DNA from: Chiayiivirga flava
GTDB lineage: Bacteria > Pseudomonadota > Gammaproteobacteria > Xanthomonadales > Xanthomonadaceae
Reading direction: 5' to 3'
Assembly: GCF_014202825.1 (NCBI RefSeq)
Contig: NZ_JACHHP010000001.1
Location: forward strand, 62,001 to 126,000
DNA: 64,000 bases
Shown here piece after piece: positions 1 through 8,083 of this stretch (position 1 is the stretch's first letter; each line of letters begins with the position of its first letter). Below the pieces are notes generated by a model, which saw nothing but the letters and a program-made list of their open reading frames with translations, made no database searches and had not been told where the DNA came from. A program made the position numbers and the translations under genes.

Positions 1-430
1 CGGGCGGGACCACCAGCACGGGGCGACCGGACTGCATCAGCAGGTCCACCGCCAGGTCTTCCATCAGATCGCGGGTGTCGCCGACCGGCGCCGCGACCAC
101 GGCCAGGTCGGCATGCCGCGCGTGCAGCGCAGCCACCATCCGCACCGGCAACATGCTCTCGGCGATGCGGACCTCGGCGTCGTCGACCGCCTTCAGCGCC
201 TCGCGCGTCCGTGCGGCCAGGGCCTCGCCGCGTTCGCGTTCCATCGACACGATTTCGGCATAGACGCTCGCCGGCATCGCACGCCATTCGAACGCCGCCG
301 GGTGGCCGAGCTGCACGGTCACGAGCGCCGCGACCTTCGCGCGGAACGGTTGCGCGATGGTGGCGGCAAGCGCGAGAGCGGCGCGGTCGCCGTCGGTGTC
401 GGTCAGCGCGACGAGGATGTCCTTGAGCAT
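1..430 (-). CDS. Universal stress protein UspA family (3' end beyond window)
   Basis: Partial gene; the start is ATG at 430 and the C-terminus runs off the left edge. The first 143 residues begin MLKDILVALTD, the typical first strand of the USP Rossmann-like fold, and the visible part ends in GRPVLVVPP, a strand typical of the middle of tandem-USP proteins. It is probably a two-domain cytoplasmic stress protein related to the one at 6525-7367. It lies 96 bp downstream of adhP on the same strand with no promoter seen between them, so it is probably co-transcribed from the FNR-type box at 1612. Nucleotide binding cannot be judged without the C-terminal domain. Confidence 0.85.
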   Translation of the reverse strand, partial: MLKDILVALTDTDGDRAALALAATIAQPFRAKVAALVTVQLGHPAAFEWRAMPASVYAEIVSMERERGEALAARTREALKAVDDAEVRIAESMLPVRMVAALHARHADLAVVAAPVGDTRDLMEDLAVDLLMQSGRPVLVVPP

Positions 431-526
431 GGCGATCTCCGGAGTCGGGGCGTGGTTGGGTCAAAGGCCGGGTTGCGTCGAAGGCAGGATTGAGTCGAAG
501 CCGGAACGGGCCGCCGCGGCGGCGGG

Positions 527-1558
527 CTATGCGTCGAACTCGATGACCGCGCGTGCGCGCAGCGTTCCGTTCCGCAGGCGGGCGAAGACATCGTTGATCT
601 GGTCCAGGTGCACGCGCTCCACGCTTGCCCGCACCTTGCCTTCGGCGGCAAAGGCGACCGCCTCCGCCAGATCCTGGCGCGTGCCGATGATCGATCCGCG
701 CAGCGTGATGCGCTTGAGTACCACATCGAAGATCGGCGTCTCGAACCCGCCCGGCGGCAGGCCGACGAAGCTCACGGTGCCGCGCCGGCGCACCATGCCG
801 ATGGCCTGCGAGAACGCGGCGCGCGAGACGGCGGTCACCAGCACGCCGTGCGCGCCGCCGCCGGTCAGGGTCCGCACCTGTTCGATCGCGTCGGGCGCCG
901 CGGCAGACACGGCCGCGTCGGCCCCGCAGTCGCGCGCGAGCGCCAGTTTTTCCGCCGTCACGTCCAGTGCCACCACGTGCAGGCCCATCGCCTTGGCGTA
1001 CTGGATCGCGAGATGGCCGAGGCCGCCGACGCCGCAAATCGCGATCCACTCTCCCGGGCGGGCTTCGGTTTCGCGGATGCCCTTGTAGGTGGTGACGCCG
1101 GCGCAGAGGATCGGCGCCATCTGCACGAAATCGCAGTGCGCGGGCAGGCGCGCGACGTAGTCGGCCGCGCCGATGGCGTAGTCGGCGAAGGTGCCGTCGA
1201 CGCCGTAGCCGGAATTGTGCTGCGCCTCGCACAGGGTCTCCCAGCCGGTCTCGCAGTATTCGCAGCCACCGCAGGCATCGTGCAGCCAGGCGATGCCGAC
1301 GGCATCGCCCTCGCGCACGCCGCGCACGCCGCTGCCGCAGGCCACCACGATGCCGGCGCCTTCGTGCCCGGGAACGAACGGCAGCGTGGGCTTCACCGGC
1401 CAGTCCCCGTCCACCGCATGCAGGTCGGTGTGGCAGATGCCCGAGGCGCGCAGCTTCACCAGCACCTGGCCCGGGGCGGGGTAGGGGATCGGACGTTTTT
1501 CCAGCGACAGTGGCGCCCCGAACTGATGGGCGACCGCCGCGTTCATGAGGTTGCTCAT
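527..1558 (-). CDS. adhP: Zinc-dependent alcohol dehydrogenase, AdhP type
   Basis: 343 aa, full length for medium-chain zinc alcohol dehydrogenases, which interconvert primary alcohols and aldehydes with NAD(H). Catalytic zinc ligands are visible as Cys42 (GICHTD) and His65-Glu66 (GHEGAG). The structural zinc lobe has Cys96, Cys99, Cys102 and Cys110. The Rossmann motif GVGGLG lies near residue 172. Met5 is an alternative start. It is divergent from the response regulator at 1713. The FNR-type box at 1612-1625 is centred about 60 bp upstream, with a TAAGGT -10 candidate 31 bp from the box centre on this strand. A fermentative role (reoxidising NADH when respiration is limited) is inferred from this context. 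Confidence 0.93.
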   Translation of the reverse strand: MSNLMNAAVAHQFGAPLSLEKRPIPYPAPGQVLVKLRASGICHTDLHAVDGDWPVKPTLPFVPGHEGAGIVVACGSGVRGVREGDAVGIAWLHDACGGCEYCETGWETLCEAQHNSGYGVDGTFADYAIGAADYVARLPAHCDFVQMAPILCAGVTTYKGIRETEARPGEWIAICGVGGLGHLAIQYAKAMGLHVVALDVTAEKLALARDCGADAAVSAAAPDAIEQVRTLTGGGAHGVLVTAVSRAAFSQAIGMVRRRGTVSFVGLPPGGFETPIFDVVLKRITLRGSIIGTRQDLAEAVAFAAEGKVRASVERVHLDQINDVFARLRNGTLRARAVIEFDA

Positions 1559-1611
1559 GGCCGCACTCCGCGTGTCGAGGCGTGACCTTAGCCCGCGTGC
1601 CGGAGCGGGCC

Positions 1612-1625
1612 TTGATCTGGGTCAA
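1612..1625. promoter_or_regulatory. FNR/Anr-type box, adhP / response regulator
   Basis: TTGATCTGGGTCAA, a dyad matching the FNR consensus TTGAT-N4-ATCAA at 9 of 10 positions. It lies in the divergent gap between adhP and the regulator at 1713. A -10-like hexamer (plus-strand ACCTTA at 1585-1590, read TAAGGT toward adhP) is 31 bp from the box centre. No equivalent is seen toward the regulator, so adhP is the likelier target. Confidence 0.75.
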
Positions 1626-1712
1626 GCGCATGCGCGATTGCACTGCGGAGCGACAATCTCCATCCTTGGCGATGTCGCCGTCCGGCGCCTTTTCCATCGC
1701 ACGGTCCCTGCA

Positions 1713-2435
1713 ATGGCCCCACCATCCGATCGACCCACCGTGCTCGTGGTGGACGACGACACGGAGATCGTCGCGCTCCTGCAGCGCTATCTCGCCGGCA
1801 ACGGCTTCCATGTGCGCACTGCCGGCAGCGGCGCCGGGCTGCGCGAGCAGATCGCGGGCGAGGCCGTGGACCTGGTGTTGCTCGACCTCGGCCTGCCGGA
1901 CGAGGACGGGCTGTCCGTGCTGCGGCACCTGCAGACGGCCTGGCGCGGGCCGGTGATCGTGGTGACCGGCCGCGGCGACGCGGTCGAGCGCGTGGTGGGA
2001 CTTGAGCTGGGCGCGGACGATTACGTGACCAAGCCGTTCGACTTCCGCGAATTGCTCGCGCGCATCCGCAGCGTGCTGCGGCGCGCCGCGCGGCCGGAGG
2101 CGTCGGCCGGCGACGGCCAGCGGATCGGGTTCGCCGGCTTCTCGCTCAATCTGTCCACGCGCAGCCTTGTCGATGCGAGCGGCGCGGCACTGCCACTGAC
2201 TAGCGGCGAGTTCGATCTGCTGGCCGCCTTGCTGGAAGACGCGGGCAAGGTCGTCGATCGCGACCGGCTGATGACGCGCCTGCACGGCCGCGACGCGGGG
2301 CCGTACGACCGCTCGATCGACGTGGGCATCGCGCGCCTGCGCCGCAAGCTCGGCGACGATGCCGCATCGCCGACGCTGATCCGCTCGGTGCGCGGCGTCG
2401 GCTATCTGTTCGCCGCCGACGTCAGGCGCCTGTAG
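1713..2435 (+). CDS. OmpR-family response regulator
   Basis: 240 aa from the ATG at 1713. A longer open frame from 1545 is unlikely, because it would run through the FNR-type box and adds nothing recognisable. The receiver domain (1-120) has the acidic pocket Asp14-Asp16, phospho-acceptor Asp58 (LLDLGLPDEDG), Thr85 and Lys107 (TKPFD). The C-terminal winged-helix DNA-binding domain (about 135-235) ends in the typical IRSVRGVGYLF. The hybrid kinase follows 2 bp after its stop, so the two almost certainly form one operon and a cognate pair. Target genes are not evident from the sequence. Confidence 0.93.
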   Translation: MAPPSDRPTVLVVDDDTEIVALLQRYLAGNGFHVRTAGSGAGLREQIAGEAVDLVLLDLGLPDEDGLSVLRHLQTAWRGPVIVVTGRGDAVERVVGLELGADDYVTKPFDFRELLARIRSVLRRAARPEASAGDGQRIGFAGFSLNLSTRSLVDASGAALPLTSGEFDLLAALLEDAGKVVDRDRLMTRLHGRDAGPYDRSIDVGIARLRRKLGDDAASPTLIRSVRGVGYLFAADVRRL

Positions 2436-2437
2436 TC

Positions 2438-4396
2438 ATGCTGCGCGAACTGCTCGACATCGTCCCGGACGCGCTGCTCGTCGTCGACGGCGACGGACGC
2501 ATCGCGCAGGCCAACGCGCAGGCGGGGCGCCTGTTCGGCTTCGCGCACGGCGAACTGATCGGTCGCTCGATCGAGACCCTGATGCCCGCCGGCGTCCGGG
2601 ACCGTCACCGGCGGCACCGGGCACACTACATGGACGACCCGCACGTGCGTCCGATGGGCGGGACCGGGCAATCGCTGGTCGGCCTGCGCGCCGACGGCGT
2701 CGAGTTCCCGGTGGAGATCGCGCTCAGCCCGATCGCGACGCAGGACGGTCTGCGTTATCTCGCCTCCATTCGCGACATCTCCGAAACACAGCGTGCGCGC
2801 CAGGCGATCGTGCGCTCGCACTACGATGCGGTGGTGGCGCGTTTCGGCCAGCGCGCGATCGAATCCGACAGCACGTCCGCCGTGCTAGACCAGGCGGCGC
2901 CCGCGATCGCGGAGGCCCTGGGCATCGCGACCGTGCTGCTCGGCTTCGTCGGCGCAGACCGACAGGACATGCTCGTGCAGGCGTCCGTCGGCAGCGACGG
3001 ACACGAGTCGGTGCTCACCGCACTGCTCGACACCGCGCGTGCGCCGCTGCGCGACGTGCTCGAGACCGGTCGCTACGCGATCCACGCTCCGCAGCGCGGC
3101 GCGGGCGATCCGACGCACGCCCTGATGATGCCGCTGCTGGACCGGCGCGGCACGATGGGAGTGCTGGTCTGCCTCGGCCCCGGTCCCGACACCTTCGATC
3201 ACGATGCCCTGCACCTGGTGCAGTCGTTCGCCACGATGATCTCGGCCTTCGTCCAGCGGCGGCGGACCGAGGAGCAGCTTGCGCACTCGCAGCGCCTGGA
3301 CGCGATCGGCCAGCTCACCGGCGGCATCGCGCACGATTTCAACAACCTGCTGACCGTGCTGTCGGGCGCGCTGCAGATGCTGGAGGCCGAATACCCCGGC
3401 AATGCCGAGGCGCAGGACCTGATCGCGACGGCGGCGCGCAGCGCCGACCGCGGCGCCGAACTCACCGCCAAGCTGCTGGCGTTCGCGCGCCGCCAGAGCC
3501 TCGCGCCGCGGGTGATCGATGTCGCCGAGCTGCTGCGCGACGTGCAGCGCATGCTCAAGCGCACGCTCGGCGACGGCATCGAGCTTCGCCTGGAATGCGC
3601 GAGCGGCCTGCGCAGCGCCTTCGCCGATCCCGCCCAGCTCGATGCGGCGCTGGTGAACCTGGCCCTGAACGCGCGCGATGCGATGCCGCGCGGCGGCGAG
3701 ATCGACCTGTCGGCGAAAAACGTCACGCTGCAGGGCATGGGCGGCGACGAGGATCTGCCGCCCGGCGCCTACGTCCTGATCACGGTCTCGGACACGGGCA
3801 TGGGCATGTCGCCCGACACGCTTGCGCGCGCGATGGAGCCGTTCTTCACCACCAAGCAGGCCGGCCGCGGCAGCGGACTGGGTCTGAGCATGGTGTACGG
3901 CTTCGCGCGGCAGAGCGGTGGCCAGCTGCGCATCGCCAGCAGTCTCGGGTACGGCACGCAGGTGAAGCTGTATCTGCCGGTGGCGGACGGCGTCGGCGAG
4001 ACGCCGACGCCGGCTCCGGCGCGCATCGAGAGCCCGACGCGCGCCAGCGAGACGATCCTCGTGGTCGAGGACGATGCCGACGTCGCGCGCGTCGCCGTCG
4101 CGTGCCTGGAGCGCGGCGGGTATCGGGTCGTGCTTGCCGCCTCGGCCGATGCGGCGCTCGCGGCGCTGCGTGCGGACCCGGACATCGCGCTGCTGTTCAG
4201 CGACGTGCGGCTTGGCGCGGGCAGGAACGGCCGCGAGCTGGCCGCGGCCGCGCGCGATCTGCGCCCGGGATTGCCCGTGTTGCTGGCCTCCGGATTCGAC
4301 AACGAAGTGCCCGCGTCCGCACTGCCGCTGCTGCGCAAGCCCTACCGGCTCGACGTGCTGGCCGCCACCGTGCGCAGGATGCTCGACGCCGCCTGA
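2438..4396 (+). CDS. Hybrid sensor histidine kinase (PAS-GAF-like-HisKA-HATPase-REC)
   Basis: 652 aa, no membrane segment, so probably a cytoplasmic sensor. Order: PAS (about 5-120, FixL/NodV-like), a GAF-like domain (about 130-280), the dimerisation/phospho-acceptor helix with His299 (GGIAHDFNNLL), HATPase_c with the N box (NLALNARDAM) and G boxes (DTGMGM, GSGLGLSMVYG), and a C-terminal receiver (about 535-650) with Asp589. This H-box subtype resembles FixL/PAS hybrid kinases. Whether the PAS binds haem cannot be settled by eye. It starts 2 bp after the response regulator and ends exactly where the convergent fnr-like gene ends (zero gap). A redox- or gas-sensing input is plausible from the neighbourhood but unproven. 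Confidence 0.92.
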   Translation: MLRELLDIVPDALLVVDGDGRIAQANAQAGRLFGFAHGELIGRSIETLMPAGVRDRHRRHRAHYMDDPHVRPMGGTGQSLVGLRADGVEFPVEIALSPIATQDGLRYLASIRDISETQRARQAIVRSHYDAVVARFGQRAIESDSTSAVLDQAAPAIAEALGIATVLLGFVGADRQDMLVQASVGSDGHESVLTALLDTARAPLRDVLETGRYAIHAPQRGAGDPTHALMMPLLDRRGTMGVLVCLGPGPDTFDHDALHLVQSFATMISAFVQRRRTEEQLAHSQRLDAIGQLTGGIAHDFNNLLTVLSGALQMLEAEYPGNAEAQDLIATAARSADRGAELTAKLLAFARRQSLAPRVIDVAELLRDVQRMLKRTLGDGIELRLECASGLRSAFADPAQLDAALVNLALNARDAMPRGGEIDLSAKNVTLQGMGGDEDLPPGAYVLITVSDTGMGMSPDTLARAMEPFFTTKQAGRGSGLGLSMVYGFARQSGGQLRIASSLGYGTQVKLYLPVADGVGETPTPAPARIESPTRASETILVVEDDADVARVAVACLERGGYRVVLAASADAALAALRADPDIALLFSDVRLGAGRNGRELAAAARDLRPGLPVLLASGFDNEVPASALPLLRKPYRLDVLAATVRRMLDAA

Positions 4397-5104
4397 TCAG
4401 TGCACGGCGGCGCCGCGGCTGAACAGGCCCAGCGTCGCCCGATCGACGATCCCGATGTTGCGCCCGGCCACTTCGATCAGGCCGCGTTCCTGCAGCCGGG
4501 TCAGGGCGCGCGTGACGGTTTCCAGCGTCAGCGCGAGGAAATTGCCGATGTCCGCGCGCGTCATGCGCAGCAGCATCCGGCGCGGACTGAAGCCGAGCGT
4601 TTCCAGCCGCTGTCCCATGTCGACGAGGAATTCGGCGACGCGCTGGTCGGCCGACAGGCTGCCGGTGGCGAGCATCCAGCGCCAGTCGCGGCGGATTTCC
4701 GCGGCGAGCGTCGCGGTGATGCATTCGTGCAGCGCGGACGAGGCGTGCTGCAGGCGTGCGATCGGCAGTTCGAGCACCTCGCCCACGTCGAGCGACACCG
4801 CGTCGCAGGCGTAGGTCGGCATGTCGATGGCATCGAGTCCCAGCAGCTCGCCGCGCAGGCGGAAGCCGGTGATCTTCTCGCGACCGTCGTCGGTCACGAT
4901 GCTGGTCCGCACGCAGCCTGCGTGCACGAAGTAGAGCGCATGGCGCTGCTGCCCGGCGCGGAACACCGTTTCGTGCGCGCGCAGCCGGCGGCGTTGCGCG
5001 AGTTCGTCGCGGAACAGCTGCTCCAGGCGCGAGGGCGCATGGAGTCCGGCGGGTGCCGCAGCGGGTGCATGCCGCAGTTGGTCGGAGGCGCGTGTCTGGA
5101 GCAT
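4397..5104 (-). CDS. CRP/FNR-family transcriptional regulator lacking Fe-S cysteines
   Basis: 235 aa: cyclic-nucleotide-binding-like beta-roll (about 28-140), dimerisation helix and winged helix-turn-helix (about 150-225). The recognition helix reads LETVTR, with Glu195 and Arg199 placed as in FNR (E-x-x-S/T-R), predicting TTGAT half-sites; such boxes occur eight times in this window. 'ITGFRLRGELLGLDAI' strongly resembles E. coli FNR. However, there is no Cys in the N-terminal 75 residues, and the position matching FNR Cys122 is not Cys. An in-frame TGA 27 bp before the ATG rules out a longer N-terminus. It therefore probably does not carry FNR's 4Fe-4S sensor and may be DNR/FixK-like. It is a likely master regulator of the surrounding island. 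Confidence 0.9.
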   Translation of the reverse strand: MLQTRASDQLRHAPAAAPAGLHAPSRLEQLFRDELAQRRRLRAHETVFRAGQQRHALYFVHAGCVRTSIVTDDGREKITGFRLRGELLGLDAIDMPTYACDAVSLDVGEVLELPIARLQHASSALHECITATLAAEIRRDWRWMLATGSLSADQRVAEFLVDMGQRLETLGFSPRRMLLRMTRADIGNFLALTLETVTRALTRLQERGLIEVAGRNIGIVDRATLGLFSRGAAVH

Positions 5105-5180
5105 GGCGGTTCCCGCAGTGATCGGATGGAGTCAGGCTAGCGCGCCGCCTGTGACCGGCGATGTCTCCGCAGTGACGGTG

Positions 5181-5198
5181 TGTAACCGTTTGTAACCG
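5181..5198. repeat. Short direct repeat TGTAACCG upstream of the fnr-like gene
   Basis: TGTAACCG occurs at 5181 and again at 5191, a 10-bp period (one helical turn), between the fnr-like gene and the FNR-type box at 5210. The spacing would suit two protomers on one DNA face. GTAACC is also the -35-like element of the two bufferin promoters, but no CGAA -10 follows here at the right spacing. Confidence 0.4.
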
Positions 5199-5209
5199 CA
5201 CGCGCGCGA

Positions 5210-5223
5210 TTGACCTGCGTCAA
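5210..5223. promoter_or_regulatory. FNR/Anr-type box, RNR-like gene / fnr-like gene
   Basis: TTGACCTGCGTCAA, a perfect dyad in the divergent gap. Toward the RNR-like gene, GATGCT at 5246-5251 is 32 bp from the box centre, the class II distance. Toward the fnr-like gene no suitable -10 is seen at that distance, so autoregulation is possible but less supported. Confidence 0.72.
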
Positions 5224-5279
5224 GCGGCCCCCGCACCGGTTCGCCGATGCTGCCGGCAGACAGGGGCAGGTGAGGCGGA

Positions 5280-6149
5280 GTGCAGGGCAGTACGACATTC
5301 GTTTCGCGCGCGGCGGTGGATGTGTGGGACGCGCAGTTCCGCTGGCGCGAAGGGCGCCGGATCCGGGATCGCGTCGTCGACGACACCTGGCGCCGCGTGG
5401 CGACAGCCGTCGCCGCCGCCGAGGGCGCTGCTGCCGACGTCTGGGCGACGCGATTCGTTGCAGCCTTCCGCGCGTGGCGGCTGCTGCCCGATCCGGCGGT
5501 ACTGCGGTTCGCAGGAACGCACATGCACCCCGCCAAGCAGGCCGTCGGCACGGCGACGGTCAACGTGCTCGCCTTCGTGCGGCGCAGGCCGGACGGCACC
5601 CGGTCGTTCGATGCAGCGGGGTTCCGCGCCACGGCATCGCTCGCGCTGCGCCTCGCGGACGACGCGACATTGCTCTGGGCGACGCGTGCGCGTCCCGAGC
5701 CGCGGGTCGGCCTGATGGGGCTGGGCGAGGCACTCGACGCGCTCGGCCTGGCGTGCGCGGGCGACGCGGCTGTCGGCTTCTGCAGCGATGTCGCCGAATT
5801 GCTTGCGCTCGGCTGCCTCCGCAGCAACCTGCAACTGGGCATGGAGCGGGGGCCCGCGGCGATACGCAATGCGCAGGCGGCGTTGTGCCGTCCCGCGCAC
5901 GCGCGCCGCGGCACGCTGCGGCATGCGATCGTGACGCGGCTGCAGCCGCAGCCGGATCTCGCGCTGCTGGCCAACGGCGTGGCCTTGCCCTGCGGTGCGG
6001 CGTCGGGCGTTGCCTGCGGGGCCGATCCAGGTGCACGGGTCTGCGGCGCGATGCAGCCGTGGATCGACGATCCCATCGCCTGCGACCCGACCTATCGACA
6101 CCCCGCGCCCACGGAGACATCGCCATGCCGTCCCTCGTCCGATCGGTAA
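5280..6149 (+). CDS. Ribonucleotide reductase-like protein lacking the catalytic core
   Basis: 289 aa from a GTG start at 5280 with purine-rich AGGTGAGGCGGA just before it. The N-terminal 80 residues resemble the start of class II RNR alpha subunits (a 'TWRRVA' helix and a 'FRAWRLLPDPAVLRFAGT' segment). Residues about 90-200 resemble the C-terminal helices of the RNR barrel (TVNVLAFV, RATASLALRLADDA, GLMGLGEALDALGL). The central ten-stranded barrel with the catalytic N-C-E residues would fall between them and is absent, since full enzymes are 700 aa or more. It is thus probably a pseudoenzyme or regulatory relative. It is preceded by an FNR-type box, overlaps the iron-permease-like gene by 25 bp, and recalls nrdZ of the mycobacterial DosR regulon. 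The assignment rests on motif resemblance only. Confidence 0.6.
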   Translation: MQGSTTFVSRAAVDVWDAQFRWREGRRIRDRVVDDTWRRVATAVAAAEGAAADVWATRFVAAFRAWRLLPDPAVLRFAGTHMHPAKQAVGTATVNVLAFVRRRPDGTRSFDAAGFRATASLALRLADDATLLWATRARPEPRVGLMGLGEALDALGLACAGDAAVGFCSDVAELLALGCLRSNLQLGMERGPAAIRNAQAALCRPAHARRGTLRHAIVTRLQPQPDLALLANGVALPCGAASGVACGADPGARVCGAMQPWIDDPIACDPTYRHPAPTETSPCRPSSDR

Positions 6150-6502
6150 ACCGTCTCGCGAAACTTGCCTCCCGTTTCGCCGCGCGCCCCGCGAGCTTCG
6201 TGCTGTCCTGCGTGCTGGTGCTGGGCTGGCTCGTCTCGGGTCCGCTGTTCGACTACAGCGACACCTGGCAGCTGGCGATCAACACGGCCACGACGGTCGT
6301 CACGTTCCTGATGGTGTTCCTCATCCAGAACACGCAGGCGCGCGACACCGAAGCGATGCAGATCAAGCTCGACGAACTCATCCGGGCGACCGAGGCGGCG
6401 AGCAACGCGCTGCTCGATCTGGAGGAGCTCGACGAGGAAACGCTGGATCGATACCGGGACGAGTATGAATCGCTGGCCCGGCGTTCGCGTCCGCAGGGCT
6501 GA
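6125..6502 (+). CDS. Low-affinity iron permease family membrane protein
   Basis: 125 aa; start ATG at 6125 with GGAGA 7 bp upstream, inside the end of the preceding gene. Two hydrophobic segments (about 23-43 and 50-68) are joined by a short 'FDYSDTWQLAINTATTVVTF' region and followed by the conserved FLIQNTQARDTEAMQIKLDEL motif of the low-affinity iron permease family (PF04120). The acidic C-terminus is probably helical and cytoplasmic. Despite the family name, iron transport is poorly established for the short bacterial members. The overlap suggests translational coupling to the RNR-like gene and shared control by the box at 5210. Confidence 0.88.
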   Translation: MPSLVRSVNRLAKLASRFAARPASFVLSCVLVLGWLVSGPLFDYSDTWQLAINTATTVVTFLMVFLIQNTQARDTEAMQIKLDELIRATEAASNALLDLEELDEETLDRYRDEYESLARRSRPQG

Positions 6503-6524
6503 GCGCGGAGCGCCGGCGCGCGGC

Positions 6525-7367
6525 TCAGTGCGCGAGCAGCAGCGGCAGCGCCGCGTCGCGCAGCAGGTCGCGGGTCGTCCCGCCGAGCCACCACTCGCGC
6601 ATGCGGGCATGGCCGTAGGCCCCGGCCACCAGCAGGTCGGCGTGCAGCGTGCGGGCGCGATCGAGCAACTCCGCCGCCGCCGTTCGTCCGCCCTCTGGCG
6701 CGCTCTGCGCCCGTGCGCTGACGCCGTGCCGGCGCAGGTGATCGACGAGCAGGCGGAGGCTCTGCGTCACCTGCTGCGTTCCGCCGTTGCGGTCGGCGGC
6801 GGGGTCGGACCGGATCGTGACGACGTCGACCGACGCCGCATCCGCGAGTAGCGGCAGCGCGTCGTGCACGGCGCGCGCGGCTTCGCGCGTCGGCGTCCAC
6901 GCCACCACGGCGCGCCCAGGCGGTGCCAGCGCACGGCAGGCGGGAGGCACGATCAGCACCGGGCGACCGCACTCGAACAGCAGCGTCGTGACGAGGCGGT
7001 CCGCGGCCTCGGCTCCGCGTGCGCCGGTGACGACCAGATCCGCGGTGCGCGCCGAATCGGCCGCCGTGCCGCCGGCATCGCCGGACCATGCCTCCAGCGT
7101 GCGCACCGCGAGCGGCACGCCGTCGCGCGCGACGCGTGCGCGCAGCCGCTCGGCGGATTGCGCGGCAGCTGCCGCCATCGCCGCGTAGAGCTCCTTCAGC
7201 GATGCGGCGCTGGCGAAGCCCCAGGCCGTGGCATCGGGGACGGGCACGGCCATCACCTGCAGCAGCGTGACCCGTGCGCGATGGCGTTCGGCCAGATCCA
7301 TGGCGACGCGCGCCGCGTCGTCGTCGGACGGTTGACCGGACAGCGCGACGACGATCGATCGGTACAT
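6525..7367 (-). CDS. Tandem-domain universal stress protein
   Basis: 280 aa with two USP domains (about 1-145 and 148-280). The second ends in GAYGHARMREWWLGGTTR, the glycine-rich G-x2-G-x9-G-(S/T) ATP-binding motif of ATP-binding USPs. In the first, the loop is degenerate (GARGAEAADRLV), so perhaps only one site binds nucleotide. Cytoplasmic. It lies 83 bp downstream of hsp20 on the same strand, so it is probably read from the hsp20 promoter and its FNR-type box at 7980. USPs of this architecture are induced by oxygen limitation through Anr in Pseudomonas, which fits the boxes seen here. Confidence 0.93.
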   Translation of the reverse strand: MYRSIVVALSGQPSDDDAARVAMDLAERHRARVTLLQVMAVPVPDATAWGFASAASLKELYAAMAAAAAQSAERLRARVARDGVPLAVRTLEAWSGDAGGTAADSARTADLVVTGARGAEAADRLVTTLLFECGRPVLIVPPACRALAPPGRAVVAWTPTREAARAVHDALPLLADAASVDVVTIRSDPAADRNGGTQQVTQSLRLLVDHLRRHGVSARAQSAPEGGRTAAAELLDRARTLHADLLVAGAYGHARMREWWLGGTTRDLLRDAALPLLLAH

Positions 7368-7450
7368 GGATTCCGGACCTCGCGGTCACGCGGCGCGCGC
7401 CGCGGCACGGGCCAACCACAGCTCGCGCCGCGACGCACGCGTCGTGATGG

Positions 7451-7894
7451 TCAGCTGATCGTGAGCTTGCGGGTGTCCCCGTTTGCCTTCTTCGGCAGCG
7501 TGAGCGCGAGGACGCCGTTGTCGTAGGACGCCTGCGCCTTGGCGCGGTCGATGTCCTGCGGCAGCGTGAAGCTGCGGAACGCGGTGCCGCAGTAGCGCTC
7601 GGTGTGCAGCTCCTTGCCGTGCTTCTTGCTGGTCTCGCGCTTGACCTCGGCGTTGATCGTGACGCGGTTGCCTTCGATGGACACGTCGATGTCGGATTTC
7701 GCGACGCCTGGCAGGTCGACCTTCACCAGGTAGGCGGTGTCGTTGTCGGTCACGTCCATGCGCAGGTCGAGCGGGGCGTCGAAGTCGCGCAGCATCGAGC
7801 GCAGGCCGAAGCCGCGGACGAGATCGCCGATGTCGCCGAGGGTGTCGACATTCGCGATCTGCTTGAACGGATTGAAGCGGGTCAGCGTGTTCAT
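7451..7894 (-). CDS. Small heat shock protein, Hsp20/alpha-crystallin family
   Basis: 147 aa, the usual length for ATP-independent holdase chaperones that bind unfolding proteins as oligomers. The alpha-crystallin domain (about 40-135) contains VKVDLPGVAKSDIDVSIEGN and the terminal strand ASYDNGVLALTLPK (the A-x-x-x-N-G-V-L motif). A C-terminal I-x-I-like tail (KLTIS) follows. Start ATG at 7894 with GGAGA 6 bp upstream. It has the best promoter of the island: an FNR-type box at 7980-7993 and a TACGAT -10 exactly 31 bp from the box centre. Likely first gene of an hsp20-usp operon. Confidence 0.96.
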   Translation of the reverse strand: MNTLTRFNPFKQIANVDTLGDIGDLVRGFGLRSMLRDFDAPLDLRMDVTDNDTAYLVKVDLPGVAKSDIDVSIEGNRVTINAEVKRETSKKHGKELHTERYCGTAFRSFTLPQDIDRAKAQASYDNGVLALTLPKKANGDTRKLTIS

Positions 7895-7979
7895 GGGATG
7901 TCTCCGATGGAAGGGATGCCGGGACGCGGCGATCGCACGTCCCGCAACGGCCATCGTAGGTTGCGCGACGCGCACGGCA

Positions 7980-7993
7980 TTGACGCAGGTCAA
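7980..7993. promoter_or_regulatory. FNR/Anr-type box, hsp20 promoter
   Basis: TTGACGCAGGTCAA, a perfect dyad. Minus-strand hexamer TACGAT (plus ATCGTA, 7953-7958) lies 31 bp from the box centre, giving a predicted transcription start near 7945, about 50 nt before the hsp20 ATG. Confidence 0.8.
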
Positions 7994-8035
7994 TCCTTCG
8001 AATGGGACGGGAAACGCCGTCCATCGAGCGGCTTG

Positions 8036-8049
8036 TTGATCTGCATCAA
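8036..8049. promoter_or_regulatory. FNR/Anr-type box, flavodoxin-phaC operon
   Basis: TTGATCTGCATCAA, a perfect match to the FNR consensus. CACGCT (8072-8077) is 32 bp from the box centre toward the plus-strand operon. The predicted transcription start coincides with the ATG at 8084, so translation would be leaderless or start at the ATG at 8102. Confidence 0.8.
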
Positions 8050-8083
8050 CGTGCCGCTGCGCGCCGGCTCGCACGCTGCGGAC

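Noticed and set aside
1545-1712. Longer N-terminus for the response regulator from 1545
   Set aside because: It would translate through the FNR-type box and add no conserved residues; the ATG at 1713 starts the receiver fold.
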